Shown here piece by piece: positions 1-5,948 of a DNA stretch of 13,392 bases. Source of the DNA: an uncultured Sinobacteraceae bacterium (lineage in GTDB: Bacteria > Pseudomonadota > Gammaproteobacteria > Steroidobacterales > Steroidobacteraceae). The position numbers and the translations under genes were made by a program. The notes beneath the pieces were generated by a model, which saw only the letters and a program-made list of their open reading frames with translations, searched no databases and was not told the DNA's origin. Positions within the stretch are counted from its first letter, which is position 1, and the number at the start of each line of letters is the position of its first letter. The stretch lies in NCBI GenBank assembly GCA_937902995.1, contig CALEKY010000179.1, positions 1-13,392 on the forward strand, given 5' to 3'.

Positions 1-507
1 GGTGAAGCACATCTTGTCGTAGATATCCATGAACGAGAGCGGGCCGGAGGTGTATGCGCCCGCGCCGGAGACGTATGCGCCTTTCGGACGCAGCGTCGAA
101 AACTCGTAGCCGATGCCGCAGCCGGCTTTCAGCGTGAGGCCGGCCTCGTGCACCTTCGCGAGGATGTCGTCCATCGAGTCGTGGATCGTGCCCGAGACCG
201 TGCAGTTGATCGTCGAAGTCGCAGGCTTGTGCTCCTGCGCGCCGGCATTCGAGACGATGCGGCCCGCCGGGATCACGCCCTTGCGCAGCGCCCACAAGAA
301 CTGCTCGTACCACTCTTCGCGCTTTTCGGACGCTTCGACGTCGGCGAGCGCACGCGCGACACGCTTGTAGGTATCGTCAATGGTCTTGTCGATCGGCGTG
401 CCGTCCTTCGCACACAACCGGTACTTCTTGTCCCAGATGTCGAGCGAGGCTTCCTGGAAGGGAATGCTGTTGACGTCCATGGGCTCAAGTTTGATCGCAG
501 TTTTCAT
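1..507 (-). CDS. nrdJ: Adenosylcobalamin-dependent (class II) ribonucleotide reductase, N-terminal part
   Basis: Partial gene: the first 169 residues are present and the rest lies beyond base 1. It is read from the ATG at 507; a second ATG at 480 (Met10) is possible, and neither has a close Shine-Dalgarno. The enzyme reduces ribonucleotides to deoxyribonucleotides in the cytoplasm using a coenzyme-B12 radical. Visible family blocks are PFQEASLDIW (16-25), KGVIPAGRIVSNAGA (76-90), STINCTVSGTI (98-108) and KAGCGIGYEFSTLRPKGAYVSGAGAYTSGPLSFMDIYDKM in pieces from 127 to 166. Cys102 fits the first of the redox cysteine pair, by family knowledge. The phrasing matches class II NrdJ proteins rather than class I NrdA. 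The long upstream region carries two NrdR-box palindromes, which agrees with an RNR gene. The catalytic centre and C-terminal cysteines are outside the window, so intactness cannot be judged. Confidence 0.92.
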   Translation of the reverse strand, partial: MKTAIKLEPMDVNSIPFQEASLDIWDKKYRLCAKDGTPIDKTIDDTYKRVARALADVEASEKREEWYEQFLWALRKGVIPAGRIVSNAGAQEHKPATSTINCTVSGTIHDSMDDILAKVHEAGLTLKAGCGIGYEFSTLRPKGAYVSGAGAYTSGPLSFMDIYDKMCFT

Positions 508-565
508 GCCGACGTGACACTCCCGGTTGTGAGCGTGTGGTGGAAACCCCCCGATTCATGTTTCC

Positions 566-598
566 GTTCGCGGTCCGTACTTCATGCGGAGCCCGAAC
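566..598 (-). other. Imperfect hairpin in the nrdJ leader
   Basis: On the minus strand GTTCG, GG and TCCG pair with CGGA, CC and CGAAC, with single-base bulges and a 9-nt loop. It lies in the roughly 200-nt leader between the predicted promoter and the nrdJ start. It could be a regulatory RNA structure or nothing. I did not find a recognisable B12-box (cobalamin riboswitch core) in this leader. Confidence 0.3.
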
Positions 599-691
599 AG
601 TCCCCTCTGACCCAGCACAGGCGTCGCGATCCTGGGACTTTTTCGGCTTGATTTCGCTGGGAAATCCGCCTTGGGTTCTTGTGATCGCGAC

Positions 692-707
692 ACACAACAT
701 ATTGTGT
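692..707 (-). promoter_or_regulatory. NrdR box 1 upstream of nrdJ
   Basis: The minus strand reads ACACAATATGTTGTGT. Against the established NrdR consensus acaCwAtATaTwGtgt I count one mismatch in 16. NrdR is the ATP/dATP-sensing repressor of ribonucleotide reductase genes. The site lies just downstream of the predicted -10 (718-723), about +5 to +20, where a bound repressor would block initiation or escape. The nrdR gene itself is not in the window. Confidence 0.8.
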
Positions 708-717
708 CAGCAGTGTG

Positions 718-747
718 AATCTAGTCTCGCAGACGGAAGCTCGTCAA
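718..747 (-). promoter_or_regulatory. Predicted sigma70 promoter of nrdJ
   Basis: On the minus strand the -35 TTGACG (742-747) is separated by 18 bases from the -10 TAGATT (718-723), giving a predicted start near 711. The -35 matches consensus at 5 of 6 and the -10 at 4 of 6. Its position immediately upstream of NrdR box 1 supports it. Transcription from here gives nrdJ a leader of about 200 nt. Confidence 0.5.
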
Positions 748-870
748 GAAACGAGTTACGCGGGCGAGTGGTTCCAAAAATATCGTCAGATCATTGATTT
801 ACGCGATTTCGAGCAGGAAAAAACGGCCAAATATTTTGCGCGGATGAGGGTTTTCCCCGACCCCCGCAGA

Positions 871-886
871 GCACAAGATCTTGTGT
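871..886. promoter_or_regulatory. NrdR box 2 (distal)
   Basis: GCACAAGATCTTGTGT contains a perfect 14-bp palindrome, CACAAGATCTTGTG, and matches most of the NrdR consensus. It ends in TTGTGT followed by CAGC, as the plus-strand copy of box 1 also does. Box centres are 179 bp apart, close to 17 helical turns, so the pair could be bridged by a DNA loop. Paired NrdR boxes are usually about three turns apart, so this spacing is unusual. Confidence 0.6.
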
Positions 887-923
887 CAGCCGCTCCACAA
901 GGAATGTACACGGTGTGCACGGG

Positions 924-932
924 TTTTCCACA
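924..932 (+). promoter_or_regulatory. DnaA-box-like site
   Basis: TTTTCCACA fits the relaxed DnaA-box consensus TTWTNCACA. In E. coli the nrdAB promoter is controlled by DnaA through upstream boxes, so a box upstream of an RNR gene is plausible. It is a single 9-mer and may be chance. Confidence 0.3.
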
Positions 933-940
933 GCTTTCGC

Positions 941-976
941 AGAGGGCTCGGGGCGTGGGGCGCGGGACTTGGGCTT
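941..976 (+). repeat. Heptad array, GGGCTCG type
   Basis: From 945 the sequence steps in register every 7 bases: GGGCTCG, GGGCGTG, GGGCGCG, GGACTTG, GGCTTGA. The first 14 bases of the segment (AGAGGGCTCGGGGC, 941-954) recur inverted and exact at 1131-1144, so the two tracts could fold as long arms about 150 bp apart. Confidence 0.6.
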
Positions 977-1117
977 GAGCAGCCGAAGGGTATTTGACCT
1001 CTATGTGACCCGGCCCAAACGCGGGTCTGAAGCACGATGGAATTCGACGCGAAGCGCAAGAATTTGGGTGGGCGCCCGAGGTTTTCATGCGCTCGACGCG
1101 AGTCGTCCGACCTCGAG

Positions 1118-1144
1118 CCCCGCGTCCCAAGCCCCGAGCCCTCT
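1118..1144 (-). repeat. Heptad array, GGGCTCG type, inverted partner
   Basis: The plus strand reads GTCCCAA, GCCCCGA, GCCCTCT with a 7-base step, the inverse of the tract at 941-967. About 23 of 27 bases agree between the arms. A third copy of the same word (TCCCAA(A)GCCCCGAGCCC) lies at 11002-11036. Confidence 0.55.
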
Positions 1145-1256
1145 ATGAATCCTGTGAGAACCTCCCCTCTTTCGCTCATTTAGTTGTCGCGGTCGGCATA
1201 CGCCTTGAGGCTAAAATCCGGGCACTTCCATTACGAACCTGCCGACAGGACTCCAC

Positions 1257-2603
1257 ATGACATCACTGATTCGAGTTCCGCGCGCGATCTTGGTGAGCCT
1301 GGTCGCCGGCGCATTGCTCTGTGTTGGCATCGCGGGCGCCGCGCAATTGCCGGAGCGCGTGGGAGACACGCCCATGCCGTCGCTGGCGCCGATCATCAAG
1401 AAGACAGCGCCTGCGGTCGTGAACATCGCGACGAAAGGCACGGTTCGCGATCCGATGATTCCGGATCCGCTGTTTCGGCGCTTCTTCGGCGACGTGCCGC
1501 GCGAACGGCAATTTCAAAGCGCGGGCTCGGGCGTGATCGTCGATGCCGAGAACGGCTACATCATCACGAACGCGCACGTCATCGAGAACGCCTCCGAGAT
1601 CACGGTGACGCTGCACGACGATCGCGAGATCAAGGCGGAAGTCGTCGGCAAGGATCCGGCGTCCGATGTGGCCGTGCTGAAAGTGAATGCGAAGAACCTG
1701 TCGGAGATGCCGCTCGCCGATTCGAGCAAGGCCGAAGTGGGCGACTTCGTGATCGCGATCGGCAATCCGTTCGGACTGCAGCACACGGTCACGTCCGGAA
1801 TCATCAGCGCGCTCGGCCGCTCGGGCATCAATCCGAACGGCTATGAGGACTTCATTCAAACGGATGCGTCGATCAATCCCGGCAACTCGGGCGGCGCGCT
1901 CGTGAACCTGCACGGCGAGCTCGTCGGCATCAACACCGCGATCTTCTCGCGCACGGGCGGCAATATCGGCATCGGCTTCGCCATTCCGTCGAACATGGTG
2001 AAGACCGTGATGACGCAGCTCATCGAGTTCGGCGAAGTGAAGCGCGGCATTCTCGGTGTGCAGCTCAGCAACATTTCGCCGGCGATCGCGGAGAACCTCG
2101 GGCTCTCGAGCGCCAAGGGCGCGCTCGTCGGGCAAGTGGTCGAGGATTCGCCGGCCGAACGCGCGGGCATCAAGGCGGGCGATGTGATCACGTCCGTGAA
2201 CGGCAAGGCTGTGGCGAACGCAGCCGAAACGCGCAATGCGATCGGCATGCTGCGCGTCGGCGAGCGCGTGGAAGTCGGATTGATCCGCGACGGCAAGCCG
2301 ATGACGGTGCGCGCCACGATCGGCTCGCGCGATGGCGCCGGCGCTAGCGGCGGCGAGATTCATCAAGCGCTCGAAGGCGCAACGCTCGGCAATGCCGAGA
2401 ACAACGGCGGCGTCATGGTGCGCAATGTCGCGGAAGGCAGCCCGGCGCAACAGAACGGCCTGCGCGCCAACGACATCATTCTCGCCATCGGCCGCGTGCG
2501 CGTGAACAACATCGAGCAACTCCGCACCGCGCTCAAGGATGTCGGCTCGTTCGCGATCACGATTCGGCGGGGGAATTCGACGATAGTGTTCCCGATCGGC
2601 TGA
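1257..2603 (+). CDS. degQ: DegQ/Do-type periplasmic serine protease with two PDZ domains
   Basis: 448 residues, close to the usual length of DegQ. It degrades or refolds damaged envelope proteins in the periplasm. The N-terminus is a signal peptide (hydrophobic stretch about 10-28, likely cut after AGA or GAA at 28/29). The trypsin-like domain shows the catalytic triad: His107 in ITNAHV, Asp137 in SDVAVL and Ser211 in GNSGGAL. PDZ1 begins near 265 (RGILGVQLSNI) with SPAERAGIKAGDVI at 298-311. PDZ2 is near 385-448 with SPAQQNGLRANDII. DegS-type anchors have a single PDZ domain, so DegQ/MucD is the better match. The start at 1257 is supported by AGGA at 1247-1250. The gene stands alone and diverges from nrdJ. 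A period-7 array begins six bases after its stop. Confidence 0.93.
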   Translation: MTSLIRVPRAILVSLVAGALLCVGIAGAAQLPERVGDTPMPSLAPIIKKTAPAVVNIATKGTVRDPMIPDPLFRRFFGDVPRERQFQSAGSGVIVDAENGYIITNAHVIENASEITVTLHDDREIKAEVVGKDPASDVAVLKVNAKNLSEMPLADSSKAEVGDFVIAIGNPFGLQHTVTSGIISALGRSGINPNGYEDFIQTDASINPGNSGGALVNLHGELVGINTAIFSRTGGNIGIGFAIPSNMVKTVMTQLIEFGEVKRGILGVQLSNISPAIAENLGLSSAKGALVGQVVEDSPAERAGIKAGDVITSVNGKAVANAAETRNAIGMLRVGERVEVGLIRDGKPMTVRATIGSRDGAGASGGEIHQALEGATLGNAENNGGVMVRNVAEGSPAQQNGLRANDIILAIGRVRVNNIEQLRTALKDVGSFAITIRRGNSTIVFPIG

Positions 2604-2608
2604 TGCCT

Positions 2609-2664
2609 GGCTGGAGGCTGGAGGTTGAAGACTGAAGGCTGAAGACTGAAGGCTGAAGGTAGAA
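2609..2664 (+). repeat. Heptad array, GGCTGAA/GACTGAA type (8 units)
   Basis: Eight consecutive 7-base units in exact register: GGCTGGA twice, GGTTGAA, GACTGAA, GGCTGAA, GACTGAA, GGCTGAA, GGTAGAA. It starts six bases after the degQ stop. Several units contain TGA, and a 7-base step shifts frame each time, so all three sense frames meet a stop within the array. A related short tract lies inverted at 5911-5932. Confidence 0.85.
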
Positions 2665-2683
2665 GCGGCGCGCTCGCGCCGCT
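2664..2683. other. Perfect GC-rich hairpin (9-bp stem)
   Basis: AGCGGCGCG, a 2-base loop and CGCGCCGCT form a perfect stem directly after the heptad array. It is followed by CGATTCC rather than a T-run, so it is not a canonical intrinsic terminator, but it could stabilise the 3' end of the degQ mRNA. Confidence 0.45.
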
Positions 2684-2727
2684 CGATTCCTTCCCCGCCG
2701 GTGCGGAGGGGGGTTAGGGCAAACAAT

Positions 2728-2748
2728 CGGCTGCGCCATGCGCAGCCG
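2728..2748. other. Perfect hairpin (9-bp stem, 3-base loop)
   Basis: CGGCTGCGC, loop CAT, GCGCAGCCG. No T-run follows. It belongs to the mosaic of structured repeats downstream of degQ. Confidence 0.45.
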
Positions 2749-2804
2749 AGTAGGCGGGCAACAGGCCACAGGCGACAGTCGGACGCCCGCTTCCATTCGC
2801 CTCG

Positions 2805-2892
2805 CCTTGGGGAGAAGCGGCGAGAGCGAACGCGTCGCGGTGAGGGGAGCGCGCGAAAGCGCGTCATCGCTGTCAACCATCCACTATCAACT
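2805..2892 (+). repeat. Dispersed repeat block, partial copy A with ATCAACT heptads
   Basis: This 88-bp tract recurs as a direct repeat at 2971-3060 with a few substitutions and small indels, beginning CCTTGGGGAGA and ending CCACTATCAACT. Its end (2872-2892) is three 7-base units, GTCAACC, ATCCACT and ATCAACT. A degenerate inverted relative lies at about 5741-5886. Confidence 0.75.
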
Positions 2893-2900
2893 AGCTCTTC

Positions 2901-3033
2901 GCCCCCTCACCCGCACGCTCCGCTCTGCGACCTCTCCCGCCCGGGAGAGGTGGTCGCGAAACTTGCCTCTCCTTGGGGAGAGAGGCGGCGAGAGCGAATG
3001 CGTCGCGGCGAGGGGAGCGCGCGGACGCGCGTC
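2901..3033 (+). repeat. Dispersed repeat block, full copy (left inverted arm)
   Basis: About 133 bp starting GCCCCCTCACCC and ending GACGCGCGTC. The same sequence occurs inverted at 5601-5729; the first 62 bases are identical and only a handful of substitutions and two 2-base indels follow. It contains a perfect 10-bp stem hairpin at 2930-2951 (ACCTCTCCCG, loop CC, CGGGAGAGGT) and a second CTCTCC/GGAGAG hairpin. Such CTCTCCC...GGGAGAG blocks are a common kind of dispersed intergenic repeat in GC-rich proteobacteria. Confidence 0.85.
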
Positions 3034-3039
3034 ATCGCT

Positions 3040-3060
3040 GTCAACTATCCACTATCAACT
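3040..3060 (-). repeat. Heptad array, AGTTGAT/TGATAGT type
   Basis: Three 7-base units on the plus strand, GTCAACT, ATCCACT and ATCAACT, end the full repeat block exactly as in the partial copy at 2872-2892. It is the inverse of the TGATAGT arrays at 5578-5598, 5734-5768 and 10877-10904. Confidence 0.7.
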
Positions 3061-3148
3061 CTTTCTTGCCCCCTTCCTCGCTGCGCTACGCAAGGGAGGG
3101 AACGAAACGCCCCGCTCTCCTGACGAATCAAGAATCACTAGTCGGCAT

Positions 3149-3207
3149 CTCACCACCACTCACTACTCACGACGCACGACCAACGACCCGTCGAGTCACG
3201 AGTCACG
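3149..3207 (-). repeat. Heptad array, CGTGACT type, overlapping the end of the aminopeptidase gene
   Basis: On the minus strand units step by 7: CGTGACT twice, then CGACGGG, TCGTTGG, TCGTGCG, TCGTGAG, TAGTGAG, TGGTGGT, with one extra base on the way. The first unit supplies the last codons and the TGA stop (3196-3198) of the upstream gene. Two long words, CGTGACTCGTGACTCG and TAGTGAGTGGTGGTGAG, recur in the same order at 8877-8892 and 8911-8927. Confidence 0.75.
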
Positions 3208-4254
3208 CTCGCTGTCCCACACCGGCCCATTGTTCCTTCCGCAAAACTCCTTGCGCTTCTCTTTCCCACCATCCGCGATCTCGCGAACGGCAGCGTAGAA
3301 CTTCGGCAGATCATCGTCGTGTGCTTTCAAGAGCTCGCGAAGCTTCGGTACACATCCGTGGTACGTCGCAGCTGAAACCAAGTGCGCGTTGTTGAGCGCG
3401 CGGTCGAACCATCGGTCGTAGCCGCCGTAGCCATTCCAATCGCGTTTCAATTGCTCGTATTCGAACTTGAGGCGGCCGAACTCGAGATGCTTGCGATAAC
3501 GCTTCTCTTCTTCCGGTAAATCCATCGCATACAGATTGCGCAGCCGCTCGCGCGCGGAGAGCAAAAGGCCGATGAACTTCTCCGCGCGCTCGCGCTGTGC
3601 GTACCACACACGCATGTCGTCGATGCGGCCGCGCGACTTGAGCCAGCGCTCGAGACCTTCCTCTTCGACAACCGTCGCGAACGACTCGTTGAACACCGAA
3701 TCGCCGGGCACGTACACGACTTGATGTGCAAGCTCATGGAACAACGTGCCCGCGAGCTGCACGTCGTTCCAGACGAGCATGGTGTTCAACACGGGATCGT
3801 CGAAATGACCGAGCGTCGAGTACGCGGCAACGCCGCCGACGGCCGAGTCGTAACCGCGGAAGCGCAAGCGGCGGGCATAGGATTCGGCGCGCTCTTGCGC
3901 GAAATAGCCGCGATACACGACACAGCCCGCAATCGGAAAACACCAGCGCCGTGGCTCGACCGAAAATTCTTCGGTCGCAAAGACATTCCAGACGACAAAG
4001 GGCCGTTCGAGATCGGCGTAGCTTCGATAGCTCTTGTTATCCGGAAGCCCGAGCTCCTCGACGGCAAACGCGCGCGCCTCGGATACATATTCAAGGCGCT
4101 GCTTCAGCGGCACCGGCGTTTGCGGGTTGGTGATGACTTGCTCGATCGGCCGGCGCTTCGAGACGATCTCCATCTGCCCCGCCGCGGCTTGCAGCAGGTA
4201 GCAGCCCGAGAGCGGGACGAGGCTCAAGAACAATAAGAAGAGTCGGAACGGCAC
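3196..4254 (-). CDS. Predicted lipoprotein zinc aminopeptidase (Aminopep, PF10023-like)
   Basis: 352 residues from a GTG start at 4254. A short signal peptide with lipobox LSGC (15-18) predicts lipid attachment at Cys18, so the protein is probably membrane-anchored facing the periplasm. HELAH at 173-177 is a zinc-protease HExxH motif. The following NESFATVVEEEG (189-200) offers Glu190 as a likely third ligand, inferred by analogy to gluzincins. The overall pattern fits the predicted aminopeptidase family PF10023, whose substrate is not known to me. It is divergent from cca with 106 bp between the starts. No strong Shine-Dalgarno precedes the GTG. The C-terminal residues RDS and the stop codon lie inside a period-7 repeat array, so the tail may have been altered by that repeat. 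Confidence 0.82.
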   Translation of the reverse strand: MPFRLFLLFLSLVPLSGCYLLQAAAGQMEIVSKRRPIEQVITNPQTPVPLKQRLEYVSEARAFAVEELGLPDNKSYRSYADLERPFVVWNVFATEEFSVEPRRWCFPIAGCVVYRGYFAQERAESYARRLRFRGYDSAVGGVAAYSTLGHFDDPVLNTMLVWNDVQLAGTLFHELAHQVVYVPGDSVFNESFATVVEEEGLERWLKSRGRIDDMRVWYAQRERAEKFIGLLLSARERLRNLYAMDLPEEEKRYRKHLEFGRLKFEYEQLKRDWNGYGGYDRWFDRALNNAHLVSAATYHGCVPKLRELLKAHDDDLPKFYAAVREIADGGKEKRKEFCGRNNGPVWDSERDS

Positions 4255-4360
4255 GGTCCGGATCGGCAGTTACGAGTGGCGCCCAGTGTTGGTCGCTTGC
4301 CGCCGCCGATCAAGTCATCTTCGACGCGTCCGGAAACTCGGATGGCGCTAGACTCGCGTC

Positions 4361-5587
4361 ATGGAGATCTATCTGGTCGGCGGCGCGGTTCGCGATGAGT
4401 TGCTCGGCTTGCCCGTGCGCGAGCGCGATTGGGTCGTCGTGGGCGCCGAACCGCAGGAATTGCTCGATCGCGGCTTTCGGCCGGTCGGGAAAGATTTTCC
4501 GGTGTTCCTGCATCCGGAGACGAACGAGGAGTACGCGCTCGCGCGGACGGAGCGCAAGACCGGTCCCGGCTATCACGGCTTCGAAACGCGCTTCTCGCCC
4601 GATGTGACGCTCGAACAGGATCTCGAGCGGCGGGATCTCACGATCAATGCCATCGCGAAGGACGTCGAGACCGGCCAGCTGGTCGATCCGTACGGAGGCG
4701 AACGCGATTTGCGCAATCGCGTGCTGCGGCACGTCTCGCCGGCGTTCGTCGAAGACCCGGTGCGCGTGCTGCGCGTTGCGCGCTTCGCGGCGCGGTTCGC
4801 GCCGCTCGGCTTCAAGGTGGCGCCCGAGACGATGGAATTGATGCGTCAGATTGCCGCTAGCGGCGAGCTCGATGCGCTCGTGCCCGAACGCGTCTGGCAG
4901 GAGCTGCACAAGACGTTGCAGATGCCGGCGCCTTGGAAGTTCTTCGAAGTGTTGCGCGAGGCGAACGCGCTTGCGGTCATCTTTCCCGAGATCGATGCGC
5001 TGTTCGGCGTGCCGCAGCCCGAGCAATGGCATCCGGAGATCGATGCGGGCGTGCACACGATGATGGTGTTGGAACAGGCATGCCGATTGAGCGCCGATCC
5101 GATCGTGCGCTTCGCCGCGCTGGTGCACGATCTCGGTAAAGGCACGACGCCGAAAGAGGAATGGCCGCGCCACGTCGCGCACGAGCATCGCGGCGTGCCG
5201 CTCATCGAACAGCTGTGCGCGCGGCTGCGCGTACCGAACGCGTTTCGCGATCTGGCCGTGCTCGTCAGCAAGCATCACTTGGTGATGCACAAGGCGGAGG
5301 AATTGCGGCCGAGCACGTTGCTGAATCTGCTCGAGCATTTGGATGCGTTTCGGCGGCCCGAGCGCGTCGAGCAATTCGCGCTAGCGTGCGAAGCGGACGC
5401 GCGCGGCCGCAAAGGATTCGAGGATCGCGCGTATCCGCAAGCGGAGCTGCTGCGGCGCGCCCATGCGGTAGCGCGCGGCGCGCGCGTGCCGGAGGAAGAG
5501 CGCGCGGGATTGAGCGGCGAGCAGATCGCGGAGAAGTTTCGGCAGGCGCGCGTTCAAGCGATCGCGGAAGCGCTGAAAACTAGTTGA
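4361..5587 (+). CDS. cca: Multifunctional CCA tRNA nucleotidyltransferase with HD domain
   Basis: 408 residues, close to the 412 of E. coli Cca. It adds or repairs the 3' CCA of tRNAs from CTP and ATP without a template; the HD domain of this bacterial type has phosphatase/phosphodiesterase activity. The nucleotidyltransferase head starts LVGGAVRD (5-12) and continues ERDWVVVG (21-28), ERRDLTINAIA (89-99) and EDPVRVLRVARF (131-142). The HD motif is VHDLGKG with His256-Asp257. The metal-binding pair that is Asp21/Asp23 in E. coli reads Glu21/Asp23 here. No Shine-Dalgarno is seen before ATG 4361, and a TAGACT hexamer at 4349-4354 would give a nearly leaderless mRNA if it is a -10, which is speculative. 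The stop codon TGA (5585-5587) is the first three bases of a TGATAGT heptad. Confidence 0.95.
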   Translation: MEIYLVGGAVRDELLGLPVRERDWVVVGAEPQELLDRGFRPVGKDFPVFLHPETNEEYALARTERKTGPGYHGFETRFSPDVTLEQDLERRDLTINAIAKDVETGQLVDPYGGERDLRNRVLRHVSPAFVEDPVRVLRVARFAARFAPLGFKVAPETMELMRQIAASGELDALVPERVWQELHKTLQMPAPWKFFEVLREANALAVIFPEIDALFGVPQPEQWHPEIDAGVHTMMVLEQACRLSADPIVRFAALVHDLGKGTTPKEEWPRHVAHEHRGVPLIEQLCARLRVPNAFRDLAVLVSKHHLVMHKAEELRPSTLLNLLEHLDAFRRPERVEQFALACEADARGRKGFEDRAYPQAELLRRAHAVARGARVPEEERAGLSGEQIAEKFRQARVQAIAEALKTS

Positions 5588-5598
5588 TAGTTGAAGCG
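5578..5598 (+). repeat. Heptad array, TGATAGT type, containing the cca stop codon
   Basis: Units AACTAGT, TGATAGT and TGAAGCG step by 7 bases. The last two residues of Cca (Thr-Ser) and its TGA stop are encoded in the array. It leads straight into the inverted repeat block at 5601-5729. Confidence 0.65.
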
Positions 5599-5600
5599 AA

Positions 5601-5729
5601 GACGCGCGTCCGCGCGATCCCCTCACCGACGCATTCGCTCTCGCCGCCCCTCCCCAAGGAGAGGCAGGTTTCGCGACCACCTCTCCCGGGCGGGAGAGGT
5701 CGCAGAGCGGAGCGTGCGGGTGAGGGGGC
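5601..5729 (-). repeat. Dispersed repeat block, full copy (right inverted arm)
   Basis: Inverted copy of 2901-3033 at roughly 95 percent identity by eye, including the CTCTCCCG/CGGGAGAG hairpin. The two copies flank the aminopeptidase and cca genes, enclosing about 2.6 kb. Near identity suggests recent spread or gene conversion. Confidence 0.85.
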
Positions 5730-5733
5730 AAAG

Positions 5734-5768
5734 ACCTAGTTGATAGTTGATAGTGGATAGTTGACAGC
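5734..5768 (+). repeat. Heptad array, TGATAGT type (5 units)
   Basis: Units ACCTAGT, TGATAGT, TGATAGT, GGATAGT and TGACAGC are in exact 7-base register. The array separates the full repeat block from a degenerate copy, mirroring the order found at 2872-2900 on the other strand. Confidence 0.8.
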
Positions 5769-5838
5769 GAGAGCGTTCTGGCGCGAGGCGATCCGTGCCT
5801 CTCGACGAAACAGTCAGTTGCTCGCGCAGCGAGCGTCC

Positions 5839-5886
5839 CCTCACCGCGACGCGTTCGCTCTCGTTGCCTCTGTCCAAGAAGAGGCA
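5839..5886 (-). repeat. Degenerate copy of the dispersed repeat block
   Basis: CCCCTCACCGCGACGCGTTCGCTCTCG and the following bases match the inverse of 2805-2860. About 50 bp between this and the preceding heptad array are diverged or inserted relative to the other copies. Confidence 0.6.
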
Positions 5887-5910
5887 AGGTGGCGCGGGTG
5901 CGCTTCTATC

Positions 5911-5932
5911 TTCAGCCTTTCAGCCTTCAGCC
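5911..5932 (-). repeat. Heptad tract, GGCTGAA type
   Basis: TTCAGCC, TTTCAGCC and TTCAGCC: the inverse of the GGCTGAA array at 2609-2664, with one extra base in the middle unit. Its place at the outer end of the mosaic matches the other spacer. Confidence 0.6.
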
Positions 5933-5948
5933 GCGCGAGTTTGTGCGC

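Larger units (their letters stand above)
508..1256. other. nrdJ-degQ divergent intergenic region (749 bp)
   Basis: No convincing gene is seen here; short open frames lack family features and ribosome binding sites. The region holds the nrdJ leader and promoter, two NrdR boxes, a DnaA-box-like site, and two heptad arrays (941-976 and 1118-1144) arranged as an imperfect inverted repeat. Near degQ there is a -10-like TAAAAT at 1212-1217, but the only fair -35 (TTGTCG, 1184-1189) is 22 bases away, so no degQ promoter is called with confidence. Confidence 0.6.
2604..3195. other. Repeat-rich spacer between degQ and the aminopeptidase (592 bp)
   Basis: No gene is seen; open frames here are low-complexity and lack protein families. 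In order it holds a GGCTGAA heptad array (2609-2664), two GC-rich perfect hairpins (2664-2683 and 2728-2748), a partial repeat block (2805-2872), a short ATCAACT heptad array (2872-2892), a full repeat block (2901-3033), another heptad array (3040-3060), and a CGTGACT-type heptad array (3149-3207) that runs into the end of the aminopeptidase gene. Both flanking genes point into this spacer. Confidence 0.7.

Noticed and set aside
508..700. Cobalamin riboswitch in the nrdJ leader
   Set aside because: No B12-box or conserved core recognised; only one modest hairpin is visible.
1263..2876. Long open frame (537 codons) antisense to degQ
   Set aside because: The degQ frame has intact catalytic and PDZ motifs. 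The antisense protein is Arg/Asp/Ala-rich with no domain pattern, as expected from GC-rich codon shadows.
2604..3195. Open frames of 140 to 186 codons in the spacer
   Set aside because: They run through repeats and hairpin blocks, are rich in Arg/Ser/Thr, lack start signals and show no family pattern.
4310..5374. 354-codon open frame antisense to cca
   Set aside because: It is a shadow of the cca codons; the cca motifs are complete and continuous on the plus strand.
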